A stretch of 64,000 nucleotides of DNA from Vicinamibacterales bacterium (GTDB taxonomy: Bacteria > Acidobacteriota > Vicinamibacteria > Vicinamibacterales > UBA2999). The stretch lies in contig JAWKHS010000004.1 of the NCBI GenBank assembly GCA_041394705.1, positions 310,001 through 374,000 of the forward strand, read 5' to 3'. This document shows, piece by piece, positions 46,596 to 57,961 of this stretch; position 1 is the first letter of the stretch; every line of letters starts with the position of its first letter. The translations under genes were made by a program, and so were the position numbers. The notes beneath the pieces were generated by a model that saw only the letters and a list, made by a program, of their open reading frames with translations, was not told the DNA's origin and made no database searches.

Positions 46596-48682
46596 GCCTC
46601 CGGCGCCGCCTCGACCTCGAGACAGAAGCCGTCGCTGTCGGTCCGCACGTGGCCCACGGACTGACTGTTCAGGATCGCGCGGTCCACCGCCACCACGCGG
46701 ATCACGTATCCGCAGGCCTGCATCCCGGTGGTATCCAGCGTCCAGGCATCACCGGTCGGCGCGGTGTTCACGGAGCCGCCCGAGGGCACGGGGACGGCCT
46801 CGCCGGGATCGTTCACGTTCGGCTCGACCCCGATCGAGTACGACCCGAGGTACGTGTCGGTCGCGACGACCGTCCCGGCCAGGACGCTGCCGGACAGGAA
46901 CTTGCCGCAGCTGCCGGCGCCGGACGTGATCACGATGGAGGCGTCGGGCCCCGTGTTGTCCAGCTGCAGGCGATGGGTGTCGCTGCCCTGCGCCACGCCA
47001 CCCGGATCGAACACCGTGAGGCGCACGAACCAGCGCAGGTCGCCCGCCGTGTCCCACTCGGCCAGCAGGTTGTTCACGTTGGACGCGAACGGCAGGTAGT
47101 CGAACCGCTTCGTCGCGTTGTCGGCCTGGTGGGTGGACGTGTTGCCGAGGCCGTCCACGACCGTCAGGTCGGTGAGCAGCGGCGTCCAGACCGCGCCGTC
47201 GGGACTCACCTCCACGGTATAGGACCAGCCGGGGATCGGGAGGCCCTGCACGGACACCCGGAGACCGAACGGGCACGGCCGGCCCAGCGCATCGGGCGGC
47301 AGGTTGTTGGTGGCGAACACCGCCGTCGCCGTGGTGAGGCCGGTCACGTCGTCGATGTGGCCGACGGGGATGCCGCCCAGGATCGCGATCTTCCCGCCGG
47401 GCACCTGCGCCTTCGGCGCGATGTGGATGAGCGTCTCCTCGCGGTTGCCCCAGGCGGGCACGTAGTTCGGGTTCGCGCACGGCGGCGCGACGCTCCAGGA
47501 CAGAATCGCCCGGATGCGCATCACGCGCGGCCCGTCCTCGCAGGGACGGCGGTAGGCCGAGAGATCGACCGGCAGACGGACGGCGTACCAGACGCCGCCG
47601 GCCGGCACGGGCAGGTCGTAGACGGTGACGTGCGCGGTGCCGAGGCAGGCGTCGAAGGTGCCGTTGCCGTCGGTGTCGGCCCAGAAGGTCACGTACTCGC
47701 GGCTGCCCTCGGTGCACGGTCCGCCCGAGTAGCCGGCGGCCTTCTTCACCTGGATGATGCCGACGAGTCCGTCCGGCGTGTTCGGATCGAGCCCGATGCA
47801 CCGGAGTTCCTCGTAGCTCGTGTCGCCGTCGGTCGTCGGGAACAGCAGGTCGCCGATCCCGGGCTCGAACGCCACGCCGGGCAGCGCCTTGCCGAACGCC
47901 TCGGCGCTGAGCGTCAGCCGTCCGCCCGCGAAGGCGTGCAGTTCCTTGAACGCGAAGCGGTGCGGCGGCACACCCGCATGCTTGTACGTGGCTGCCAGGT
48001 CCGCGACGCCAGGGCTCACGGGCTGCACCGCGATCGGCGCGTTGCCCAGGAGCGAGGCGATCTCGGGCTTCACCTTCAGCCCTTCGAAGATGTCCGTGGG
48101 CAGCAGGAACCGGCGCGGCTCCACCTGGATCGCGGCCTCCCGCACGTTGCCCCAGACCGGCACCCAGTTCGGCTGATTCGGCGGCGGCGGGTCGTTCCAC
48201 GACAGGATCGCGCGGACGCGAATCAGGTGGTCGGCCGTGCAGCGCTTCCGCGCGGGGTCCACCTTGAGCGTCACGGCGTACTCGAGCCGCCGCGCGCCCT
48301 GGGTGCCCTCCGGCACGTCGTAGGCCTGGAAGCTCGTCATGCCCTGGTCGACCCACGTGGCGCCGTGGTCGAACGACAGGTAGAAGCGCACGTACTCCGG
48401 CGTGCCCGCCCCGCAGACGTCCGTGCCGTAGCCCGACGGCTGATACACGTAGACCACGCCCTCGAGCAGCTCGCGCTGCGGGTGGTAGCCGACGCAGCCC
48501 AGCTCCTCGTAGAACGTGTTGCCGGCGATCGGCACGACGGGCGTGAAGGCACTCTTCTCCAGGGTGCCGAAGTAGTTCGGGTTGGACAGGAGCAGCGCCT
48601 TGAACCCCAGCCGCTCCTTGGTGAACGGCTTCTGCAACGCGACTTGGGACTTCCTGACCGCCTTCTTCAACTCATCGTTCAT
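46592..48682 (-). CDS. Unrecognised 696-aa protein with an internal duplicated domain
   Basis: I know no name for this protein. It has no signal peptide or membrane segment. Two long repeats are evident, about residues 56-188 and 287-423. Both run YEEL-x-C-x-G, then GY...C...G..EYV.F, an aspartate-rich strand, RVRAILSW or RIRAILSW, and a closing VPVWGN or VPAWGN with a following E..I.I.P. A C-terminal beta-rich part (about 520-690) looks Ig-like and holds CGYVIRVVAVDRAI and GFCLE. The ATG at 48682 follows GGAGGGA. The 183-bp gap to the decarboxylase holds its likely promoter, but no clear boxes were seen. Confidence 0.7.
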   Translation of the reverse strand: MNDELKKAVRKSQVALQKPFTKERLGFKALLLSNPNYFGTLEKSAFTPVVPIAGNTFYEELGCVGYHPQRELLEGVVYVYQPSGYGTDVCGAGTPEYVRFYLSFDHGATWVDQGMTSFQAYDVPEGTQGARRLEYAVTLKVDPARKRCTADHLIRVRAILSWNDPPPPNQPNWVPVWGNVREAAIQVEPRRFLLPTDIFEGLKVKPEIASLLGNAPIAVQPVSPGVADLAATYKHAGVPPHRFAFKELHAFAGGRLTLSAEAFGKALPGVAFEPGIGDLLFPTTDGDTSYEELRCIGLDPNTPDGLVGIIQVKKAAGYSGGPCTEGSREYVTFWADTDGNGTFDACLGTAHVTVYDLPVPAGGVWYAVRLPVDLSAYRRPCEDGPRVMRIRAILSWSVAPPCANPNYVPAWGNREETLIHIAPKAQVPGGKIAILGGIPVGHIDDVTGLTTATAVFATNNLPPDALGRPCPFGLRVSVQGLPIPGWSYTVEVSPDGAVWTPLLTDLTVVDGLGNTSTHQADNATKRFDYLPFASNVNNLLAEWDTAGDLRWFVRLTVFDPGGVAQGSDTHRLQLDNTGPDASIVITSGAGSCGKFLSGSVLAGTVVATDTYLGSYSIGVEPNVNDPGEAVPVPSGGSVNTAPTGDAWTLDTTGMQACGYVIRVVAVDRAILNSQSVGHVRTDSDGFCLEVEAAPEA

Positions 48683-48865
48683 GATTCGGTCCCTCCGACC
48701 GGACGTGGCGTCGGCGGACGCGGGGCGCGTCGCGCAGGAGCGCGCGGCCGCGCCGCACCCGTGTGCAGAGTGCCGACGTTCATCGAAAGGGACGGGCGAT
48801 GGGCGCGGCTTTTCGCGGAGCGCGCGCCTGCGACGCACGATGAGGGACGGGCGCGACGGACGTCG

Positions 48866-50290
48866 CTACTCGGCCGGCACGACCTCGGCGAGGGCCGCGC
48901 GCATGTCCTCGAGGAGCCAGTCGATCTCGGTGGCGTGCGTGCGGAAGCTGAGCACGCACACGCGCCCGACGTAGCGCCCCCGAGCGACCGCGCCCGTGAT
49001 CATGACGCGGCCGCGCACCGTGATCCGCTCCATGAGCGCCCGCGTGGCGGCATCTTCATCGGCCGTCGTCGCGCCCGGCCACGTGACGTGGAACGCGAAG
49101 AGCGACAGCTCGGGCGGCGCGTCGATCACGATGCCCGGCAGCGCGGCCACGCGCCTGGCGGCGTCGACCGTGAGCCGGCGCTTCTCCCCGAGCGCGTCGC
49201 GAAACGCGGTCGTCCCGTACACCTTCACGGTCAGCCACACACGCAGGCCCGGGAACCCGCGTGACAGGTCGGGCCCGTGCTGGCTCGGGTCGTAGAAGTG
49301 GCCCGGGTGCGGCATCGGCGGCAGGTAGTCCGCGGTCGCTTCGTGCGCGGCGCGCAGCGCGGCGCCGTCGCGCACCAGCAGCGCGCCCGTGCCGTACGGC
49401 AGGAAGAGGCCCTTGTGCGGGTCCAGCGTGATCGAGTCGGCGCGGGACAGGCCCGCCAGCGTCGCGCCGAGCTCGTCGACGAGATGGAAGAACGCGCCGT
49501 AGGCGCCGTCGACGTGGTGCCAGAGTCCCTCGGCGGCGCAGACGTCGGCGATCGCGTCCAGGGGATCGACCGCGCCGGTGTTGGTCGTGCCCGCGCTGGA
49601 GACGACGGCGAAGGGCCGCAGGCCGGCGGCACGGTCGGCGGCGATGGCGGCGCGCAGCGCGTCCACGGGCATCCGGTACCGCGCATCGCACTTAAGCGCC
49701 CGCACGCGGTCCGGCATCACGCCGGCCATCTTCGCGGACTTCAGCACCGAGTGGTGCGCCTGGTCGCTCGTGTAGAGCACGCCGGGCCGGATCTCGGCGC
49801 CCAGGTGCCGCTCGCGGGCGCACAGGATCGCGTTGAACGTGGCCGTCGAGCCGCCGGCCGTGAAGAGGCCGCGCGCCGACTCCGGGAACCCCATCCACTC
49901 CCGCAGCCAGTCCAGGGCGTTGGCTTCCAGCTGCACGAGCGCCGGCGCCGCCATCCACACGCCCGTGAACCGGTTGGTCGTGTTCGCGATGAAGTCGGCG
50001 AGCGCCGCCGGGAAGGAGCCGCCGCCCGGGATGAAGGCCAGGTACCCGGAGGCCGCAGTGTTGAACGACCGCGGCACGCACTGGTCCATGACGAGGTCCA
50101 GCAGCGGTTCGAGCGGCACGCCCTCGGCCGGCGCCGGCTCGCGAAGGGCGCGGCAGAGCGCCTCGGCCTGCACGTCGCCCCGGATGGGCTGCTCGGGCAG
50201 CGACGCGACGTGCGCGATGCAGCGGCTGATGACGGCGTCCGCCATCGCCCGCATCTGGGCGGGGGTGAACTCGAGATCCGGCGTGGGCAC
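48866..50290 (-). CDS. Pyridoxal-phosphate-dependent amino-acid decarboxylase (aromatic/group II type)
   Basis: A 474-aa PLP enzyme of the DOPA/tyrosine/tryptophan decarboxylase family. TNRFTGVWMAAPALVQLEANALDWLREW, FTAGGSTATFNAILCARERH, VSSAGTTNTGAVDPLDAI and WHHVDGAYGAFF precede the cofactor lysine K293 in LDPHKGLFLPYG. The substrate is not determined. The GTG at 50290 is favoured, with a TACAAT box (50306-50301) 10 nt upstream; an ATG at 50356 would extend it. Confidence 0.88.
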   Translation of the reverse strand: MPTPDLEFTPAQMRAMADAVISRCIAHVASLPEQPIRGDVQAEALCRALREPAPAEGVPLEPLLDLVMDQCVPRSFNTAASGYLAFIPGGGSFPAALADFIANTTNRFTGVWMAAPALVQLEANALDWLREWMGFPESARGLFTAGGSTATFNAILCARERHLGAEIRPGVLYTSDQAHHSVLKSAKMAGVMPDRVRALKCDARYRMPVDALRAAIAADRAAGLRPFAVVSSAGTTNTGAVDPLDAIADVCAAEGLWHHVDGAYGAFFHLVDELGATLAGLSRADSITLDPHKGLFLPYGTGALLVRDGAALRAAHEATADYLPPMPHPGHFYDPSQHGPDLSRGFPGLRVWLTVKVYGTTAFRDALGEKRRLTVDAARRVAALPGIVIDAPPELSLFAFHVTWPGATTADEDAATRALMERITVRGRVMITGAVARGRYVGRVCVLSFRTHATEIDWLLEDMRAALAEVVPAE

Positions 50291-50388
50291 GACGCCGGTG
50301 ATTGTACGTGCCTGCGGCCGGCGCGACCCAGCGGGCGGCCGCGTGCCGTCGGGCATGCCGGGCCTGACGCGGCGCACCGCCGCCCGGG

Positions 50389-50571
50389 CTAGGCGTAGGT
50401 GTCGATGCGACCAGGCGCCGCGGGCGCGGGCGCCGGCGCATTCTTCACGAGATCGACCACCGACTGCGCCACGGCGGTCTCGACGTCGCGCTGCTTCCTG
50501 AGGACCAGCACTTCACGCGCGGCTTCAATCGACGCGGCCGCGAGCTGCTGGGGATCGACGTTGACTTCCAT
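50389..50571 (-). CDS. YjfB-like putative motility protein (60 aa)
   Basis: A 60-residue protein with a helical body (AASIEAAREVLVLRKQRDVETAVAQSVVDLVK, given here only as a range of features) and an Ala/Pro tail ending GRIDTYA. This layout is like the small YjfB family described as putative motility proteins, whose members end in an ID/NVxA motif. No flagellar genes are nearby, so the call is tentative. The gap to the next gene downstream is 98 bp. Confidence 0.5.
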   Translation of the reverse strand: MEVNVDPQQLAAASIEAAREVLVLRKQRDVETAVAQSVVDLVKNAPAPAPAAPGRIDTYA

Positions 50572-50654
50572 GGCCTGGGCAATCGGCCACCGGGCGGCAC
50601 ACTTGAATTGGCCGCGGCCCGGCCCGCCACGCGCGCGCGGCGGGAATGGGCAGG

Positions 50655-50903
50655 TCAGGGAATCCAGCCCTCCACGGACGTGGAGATGAGGCGGGTCCAC
50701 CGGCCGGTGGCGCCGTCGTAGGTGTGGCCCGTGAGTTCCTGGGCGTCGTGCGGCGCCAGCGAGCGGGTGGCCGGCGGGCACTCCCCGGAACACGTCCGCG
50801 TGTACGTATAGCTCGCGGGCTGGGCATCATGGGCGTCTGGCGTGACCACGACCGCTGCGGGCTTTCCGCAGACCTCGCACGGGATCGGCTTCTCGAGGTG
50901 CAT
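50655..50903 (-). CDS. 82-aa hypothetical protein with a possible zinc-binding cysteine set
   Basis: A small cytoplasmic-looking protein. It has CEVC at residues 9-12 and two further cysteines (C38, C42) in RTCSGECPP, which could form a zinc site. The C-terminal part has a WTRLISTSVEGWIP tail. No family recognised. The ATG at 50903 is the only good start, and it lies 68 bp downstream of tRNA-Cys. Confidence 0.5.
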   Translation of the reverse strand: MHLEKPIPCEVCGKPAAVVVTPDAHDAQPASYTYTRTCSGECPPATRSLAPHDAQELTGHTYDGATGRWTRLISTSVEGWIP

Positions 50904-50971
50904 GACCGCACCATAGCACCGATGTGCAATCGGTCACGTGTGCGGGAATCGGGGTCGCTCGTGGGGAGGGT

Positions 50972-51045
<74 letters not shown>

Positions 51046-51167
51046 GTGTTGCAGCTGGGACGAGCGGGGTTAGTGTCTCACAGACCGGACCGCCGGCCGC
51101 CCTCGCCTGCCGCACCGGCGGCGCCGAAGGCCCTTCGCCGGGAGCGGGTCTCGCGTCGAGCGAAGGA

Positions 51168-51242
51168 TGGAGCGGGAAACGGGATTCGAACCCGCGACTT
51201 CGACCTTGGCAAGGTCGCACTCTACCACTGAGTTATTCCCGC
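51168..51242 (-). tRNA. tRNA-Gly (anticodon GCC)
   Basis: A 75-nt tRNA with the CCA encoded. The acceptor stem is GCGGGAA/TTCCCGC with discriminator U. The anticodon loop TTGCCAA gives GCC, and the D arm AACTCAGTGGTAGAGT and T arm GGTTCGAATCC are standard. It precedes tRNA-Cys by 122 bp on the same strand; the gap holds nothing recognisable. Confidence 0.96.
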
Positions 51243-51257
51243 CCGAGACGCCTTGGC

Positions 51258-51287
51258 AGTCTAGCAAATGCCCGGCTGGGCCGGCAA
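51258..51287 (-). promoter_or_regulatory. Promoter of tRNA-Gly
   Basis: TTGCCG (51287-51282) and TAGACT (51263-51258) are 18 bp apart on the minus strand, just upstream of the tRNA-Gly 5' end and just after the galT stop. Confidence 0.5.
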
Positions 51288-51291
51288 GCGT

Positions 51292-52287
51292 TCAGGCCTC
51301 CCCGCGCAGGACGCGCGCGGCCCGTTCCGGCGCGACCGGGTTGATCGGCAAGCCAACGCCGAGCGCGAGACCGCTCGGCCGGAGCACGCGTGGAACGACC
51401 TCCACGAACCAGTGGAAGGGCCCGTCGGCGGCCACGCCATACGGCGCGGTGTGCAGCACCGCGTGGAAGGCCGGCCGCTCCAGCGCCCGGGCCAGGCGGG
51501 CCAGCACCTCCACGATCGTGGCCGCTGCCGTCGCGATGTCGTCTTCCGCCGCCTGATCGAACCGCGCCAGGTGGCGCACCGGCACGACCCACACGGTGAA
51601 CGGCCACCCGGACGCAAACGGCGTCAACGCCACCGCGCCGGGCCCGTCGACGACCACGCGCAGCCCCGTGGCCCGCTCGGTCGCCACGAGGTCACACCCG
51701 AGGCACCGGCCGGTCGCGGCGTGGTGGCGGGCCGCGCCCTGCACCTCCGCCTCCAGGCCGGGCGGCACCATGGGCGTCGCCACCACCTGCGAGTGGGTGT
51801 GGACGAGCCGAGCACCCGCTTCGGCGCCATGGCTCTTGAACGCGACGGCCGACCGCAGCCGGGTGTCGCGGGCGAGATCGGCGATGCGGCCGCGCCAGGC
51901 CTCCAGCACGCGCCCGATCTCGGCCGCATTCATGGCGTACCAGGACCAGTCGTGCCGCGGGTCCTCGATGACCACCTCGTGCGCCCCCAGCCCCGGGCGG
52001 TGGACATGGAGGCCATCGGCGACGGTCTCGCTGCCGGCTTCCACCCGGAGGGCGGGCACACGGTTCGGGACGACGCGCAGCCGCCAGCCGGGCTCGTCCG
52101 GCACTCCGCTGTCCCTGACAGCCGCGATCTCCCGGCCGGCCACCAGTTCGTGGCCCTCGCAGAACGGACAGGGCGTGTCGAGCGGCCGGGCGACGCCATC
52201 GACGACGAAGTCGCGACGCGCCAGGGGGAGTTCGTCGGCCACCACGATCCAGCGCCCGGTCGCCGGGTCGGCGCGCCACTCGGACAT
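51292..52287 (-). CDS. galT: Galactose-1-phosphate uridylyltransferase
   Basis: A 331-aa HIT-superfamily enzyme of the Leloir pathway that swaps UMP between UDP-glucose and galactose-1-phosphate. The N-terminal zinc cysteines are in TPCPFCEGHE, and PNRVPAL follows. The catalytic motif reads HTHSQVVATPMVP where most members have HPHSQ, so the histidine pair is kept but the proline is replaced by threonine. Late FHWFVEVVPR is typical. No galK or galE is in the window, so it may be a related nucleotidyltransferase. It is last in a long same-strand run. Confidence 0.87.
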   Translation of the reverse strand: MSEWRADPATGRWIVVADELPLARRDFVVDGVARPLDTPCPFCEGHELVAGREIAAVRDSGVPDEPGWRLRVVPNRVPALRVEAGSETVADGLHVHRPGLGAHEVVIEDPRHDWSWYAMNAAEIGRVLEAWRGRIADLARDTRLRSAVAFKSHGAEAGARLVHTHSQVVATPMVPPGLEAEVQGAARHHAATGRCLGCDLVATERATGLRVVVDGPGAVALTPFASGWPFTVWVVPVRHLARFDQAAEDDIATAAATIVEVLARLARALERPAFHAVLHTAPYGVAADGPFHWFVEVVPRVLRPSGLALGVGLPINPVAPERAARVLRGEA

Positions 52288-52324
52288 GCGCTGTAAGGCT
52301 ACACCGGACGCCCGCGCCTGCCGC

Positions 52325-52696
52325 TCACCACCCCGGTCGGAAGGCGTCCGCGATCACGGTGACCACCGGCGGCCCGTCGACCGAGGCCTCGACGCTCACG
52401 ACGTCGAACCTGACTGGCGCCCGTTCGAGCCGGTGGCGCGCCAGGTAGTCGGCGGCCATCTGGGCCACGCGTCGCTGTTTCTGCGCGGTGACCGAGGCCG
52501 CGGGATCGCCGAACTCGCGCCCCCGGCGCGTCTTGACCTCGACGAACACCACCACTCCCTCGTGGCGGGCCACGAGATCGATTTCGCCCTGGCGGGTGCG
52601 ATAGCGACAGGCCAGGACCTGGTAGCCGCGCCGTTCGAGCGCCCGGCGGGCGTGGGCCTCCCCATCGAGCCCGAGCGCGATTCGGGCGTACGTCAT
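52325..52696 (-). CDS. yraN: YraN family (UPF0102) endonuclease-like protein
   Basis: A 123-aa protein of the YraN family, a restriction-endonuclease-like fold of unknown target. It has GEAHARRALERRGYQVLACRY, QGEIDLVARHEGVVVFVEVK with the D-ExK catalytic residues, and VTAQKQRRVAQMAADYL. Length and motif order are standard. The ATG at 52696 lies 56 bp after the aminotransferase stop. Confidence 0.93.
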   Translation of the reverse strand: MTYARIALGLDGEAHARRALERRGYQVLACRYRTRQGEIDLVARHEGVVVFVEVKTRRGREFGDPAASVTAQKQRRVAQMAADYLARHRLERAPVRFDVVSVEASVDGPPVVTVIADAFRPGW

Positions 52697-52752
52697 GGCC
52701 CCGGCCGCTGCAAGGGCCGCGCCCGTTCAGGTCTGCGAGGGTGGGCTCCCTC

Positions 52753-54084
<1,332 letters not shown>

Positions 54085-54089
54085 CGCTC

Positions 54090-55502
<1,413 letters not shown>

Positions 55503-55509
55503 CGTTCCG

Positions 55510-55872
55510 CTACTCCGTCGCCTGCCGGATGTGGCACACCGGGCCGGTCTCGCCCTCGATCCAGCGCACCGAGAGGCCGTGGCCGCGCGACAGGTGCGTC
55601 GCGTTGAGGGTGGTCGCGCGCCCGCCCGAGACGAACACGTCCAGGCACGCCTTCGACCGTTTGAACACGACGTCCACCGGCGTCCCGTCGCCGCGGCCCG
55701 CCGCGATGGCGGCCTCGGCCGCCGTCACGACTTCGTCGGCCACGGCCGTCGCCAGCGCCTGTCCGCCGGCGTAGGCCGCCACCTGCGAGGCCAGCTCGCG
55801 CACGGCGCCGAGCATCGCGCGGTCGCCGGAGACGCGCATCGTGAACTCGAACGGGCGCTGGTGCATCGTCAT
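55510..55872 (-). CDS. Unrecognised 120-aa protein resembling a reduced GHKL/RsbW-like ATPase
   Basis: The first half (FEFTMRVSGDRAMLGAVREL, then AVADEVVTAAEAAI) resembles the start of anti-sigma-factor-kinase domains of the RsbW type, including the helix that carries the DExxxNA motif; here it is DEVVTAAEAA. The second half has alternating strands and SRGHGLSVRWIEG, like the G-box region. The key asparagine is missing and the protein is short, so ATP binding is doubtful. The ATG at 55872 overlaps ribF as ATGA; an ATG at 55866 is possible. Confidence 0.5.
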   Translation of the reverse strand: MTMHQRPFEFTMRVSGDRAMLGAVRELASQVAAYAGGQALATAVADEVVTAAEAAIAAGRGDGTPVDVVFKRSKACLDVFVSGGRATTLNATHLSRGHGLSVRWIEGETGPVCHIRQATE

Positions 55873-56807
55873 ACCGAGATGTTGTCGAACAGCCGCGCCG
55901 CGCGGCGCACGTCCGCCTCGATCTGCTCCCTGAGCGCGTCGATGTCGGCGAAGCGCCGCTCGTCGCGCAGCCGCTGGATGAAGCTCAGCGACATCGCCGC
56001 GCCGTAGAGGTCCCGGTCGAGCCCGAGCACGTGGGTCTCGACCGTGACCGCCCCCGCCGTTTCGAACGTGGGACGCACGCCCACGTTGGTCACGGCCGGC
56101 CACCGGGCGCCGTCGATCTCGGCGGCCGTCGCGTACACACCCGCGGGCGGCACCAACTCATTGTGGGTCGAAAGGTTGGCCGTTGGGAACCCCAGCGTGC
56201 GGCCGCGCTGCGCGCCCCGCACCACCTCGCCCTCGATGGCGTAGTGGTGTCCCAGGAGCGCGCCGGCCTCGTCCACGCGGCCCTCCGCCACCAGGCGGCG
56301 GATGCGCGTGCTCGACACGACGAACTCCTTGTAGCGCACCGGATCGATCTTCTCGGCCCGGAAGCCATACTGGCCGCCCAGGGTCCGGAGGACGGAGAAG
56401 GTGCCCGCCCGCTCGTGGCCGAAGAGGAAGTCCGCCCCGACCCACACCTCCGACACGCGCAGCCAGTCGACCAGCACGTTGCGCACGAACGCGTCCGGGG
56501 ACCACCGCGAGAGCGCCTCGGTGAAGCGGACCACGGCCACGCCGTGGACGCCGGCCCGGTCGAGCGCGGCCAGCTTCTGCCGCGTGGTCATGAGCAGCGG
56601 CGGCGCCTTGTCCGGCCGTACGACGCGCGGGGGGTGGGGATCGAACGTCAGGACGATGGCCGCCGTGCCCCGGTCGGCCGCGCTGCGCCGGATGCGCTCG
56701 ACGATCTTCTGGTGGCCGCGGTGCAGCCCGTCGAAGTTGCCCAGCGCGAGCACCGGGCTCATCCACCGCGGCGGCCGGGGGTCGTCCGGGAAGTAGACGA
56801 CGTCCAT
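55869..56807 (-). CDS. ribF: Bifunctional riboflavin kinase/FMN adenylyltransferase
   Basis: A 312-aa enzyme that makes FMN and FAD. The adenylyltransferase half has LALGNFDGLHRGHQKIVERI, VLTFDPHPPRVV and VGADFLFGHERAGT. The riboflavin-kinase half has RGRTLGFPTANL, VPPAGVYATAAEI and NVGVRPTF, then THVLGLDRDLYG. The start overlaps the PhnP-like stop as TGATG. The protein begins MDVVYFPDDPRP, slightly longer than usual. Confidence 0.95.
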   Translation of the reverse strand: MDVVYFPDDPRPPRWMSPVLALGNFDGLHRGHQKIVERIRRSAADRGTAAIVLTFDPHPPRVVRPDKAPPLLMTTRQKLAALDRAGVHGVAVVRFTEALSRWSPDAFVRNVLVDWLRVSEVWVGADFLFGHERAGTFSVLRTLGGQYGFRAEKIDPVRYKEFVVSSTRIRRLVAEGRVDEAGALLGHHYAIEGEVVRGAQRGRTLGFPTANLSTHNELVPPAGVYATAAEIDGARWPAVTNVGVRPTFETAGAVTVETHVLGLDRDLYGAAMSLSFIQRLRDERRFADIDALREQIEADVRRAARLFDNISV

Positions 56808-57628
56808 CACGCCCGCCCTTCGTCCGGCATCTCGGGCGCGACCCAGGGCACGTCGGGCAGGTCCAGCACCTGCCCGTCGTAGGCCAGCGCCATCGTCGCC
56901 GGCAGGGCCGCGTTGGTGGCGGCGTGCGGCAGGTCGTGACAGATGTGCGTGAAGTAGGTCCGCCCCGCGCCGAGGCGCCCGGCCACGTCCACCGCCTGGT
57001 CGAGGGAGAAATGCGTCGGGTGCGGCCGGCGCCGGAGCGCGTCCAGCACCAGGACGTCCAGGCCCTCGAGCATGGCCAGCGACCTGTCGGGAATCGCGTT
57101 GCAGTCCGTGAGATACGCGAAGCGGCCCACGCGGAAGCCCAGGATCTCCTGGGGACCGTGCAGGACGGGCACGGGCTCGACGCGAAGCCCGAGCACGTGG
57201 AACGGCCCGTCGATCTCGGTGAGCGACAGGTCCGGGACGCCGCCGCCGGGCACGGCGGGGGGTTCGAAGGCGTAGCTGAAGATGCGCCGGATCTCGCCGG
57301 CCGTGCGGGCGTTCGCGAACATCGGCAGCCGGCGGCCGTTCATCACGTTGAAGCGTCGCAACTCGTCCATGCCCATGACGTGATCGGCGTGGGCGTGGGT
57401 GAAGAGCACGGCGTCCACGCGCGTGACTCCGAAGCTCAGCGCCTGTTGCCGGAGGTCCGTCGCCGTGTCGACGAGCACGGCCGGCCCGTCCTCCACCGCG
57501 ATCAGGATCGACGGCCGGAGCCGCCGGTCGCGCACGTCGGTCGAGCGGCACACGTCGCAGCGGCAGCCGATCATGGGCACCCCGTGAGACGTGCCGGTGC
57601 CGAGGAACGTCACCCGCGCCGCCGGCAT
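56807..57628 (-). CDS. PhnP-like metallo-beta-lactamase phosphodiesterase
   Basis: A 273-aa MBL-fold hydrolase. It starts VTFLGTGTSHGVPMIGCRCDVC, with the additional zinc-site cysteines typical of PhnP-like enzymes. The HxHxDH motif is THAHADHVMGMDELRR, and later YLTDCNAIP and HFSLDQAVDVA follow with the terminal histidine FTHICHD. Family members cleave cyclic phosphates or phosphodiesters; the substrate here is unknown, since no phn genes are seen. Both neighbours overlap by 1 bp (TGATG). Confidence 0.88.
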   Translation of the reverse strand: MPAARVTFLGTGTSHGVPMIGCRCDVCRSTDVRDRRLRPSILIAVEDGPAVLVDTATDLRQQALSFGVTRVDAVLFTHAHADHVMGMDELRRFNVMNGRRLPMFANARTAGEIRRIFSYAFEPPAVPGGGVPDLSLTEIDGPFHVLGLRVEPVPVLHGPQEILGFRVGRFAYLTDCNAIPDRSLAMLEGLDVLVLDALRRRPHPTHFSLDQAVDVAGRLGAGRTYFTHICHDLPHAATNAALPATMALAYDGQVLDLPDVPWVAPEMPDEGRA

Positions 57629-57942
57629 CAGCTCGTCCCGCCGGCGCCCCTGAGCGCGACGAACCGCATCCGCAGCTCGTAGAGCGCCTGGTCGAGGAAC
57701 TGCCGTTCCTCGTTCGTCAGATTGCCCTTGGTCTTCTGCTCGAGCATCACCATCACGTCGATGACGTGGCTCGCCTGCTCGAGGTTCGGCGGCCGCTTCT
57801 CGCCGGTCTGCGGATCGGCGACGTCGCCGAAGTGGACCGCGGCGCTGCCCGCCAGCGAGTAGAGGAACGCGAGGAAGGAGACGCGGGCGTCGGGGGGCGG
57901 GGACGATTCGGCCACGGCTGCGAGAAGCTCGAATGGTAGCAT
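57628..57942 (-). CDS. DUF1844 protein
   Basis: A 104-aa protein with the typical DUF1844 layout: FLAFLYSLAGSAAVHFGDV near the start and QASHVIDVMVMLEQKTKGN, then LTNEERQFLDQALYELR. The family occurs in Acidobacteriota, Planctomycetes and Deltaproteobacteria and has no known function. The ATG at 57942 lies only 19 bp from the divergent mazG ATG at 57962, so any promoters overlap the coding starts. Confidence 0.9.
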   Translation of the reverse strand: MLPFELLAAVAESSPPPDARVSFLAFLYSLAGSAAVHFGDVADPQTGEKRPPNLEQASHVIDVMVMLEQKTKGNLTNEERQFLDQALYELRMRFVALRGAGGTS

Positions 57943-57961
57943 AGCGCCCGCGAGCGGCAGG

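Noticed and set aside
46649..49264. 871-aa open frame opposite the 696-aa protein and decarboxylase
   Set aside because: Spans two genes on the other strand and has Arg/His/Asp-rich shadow composition.
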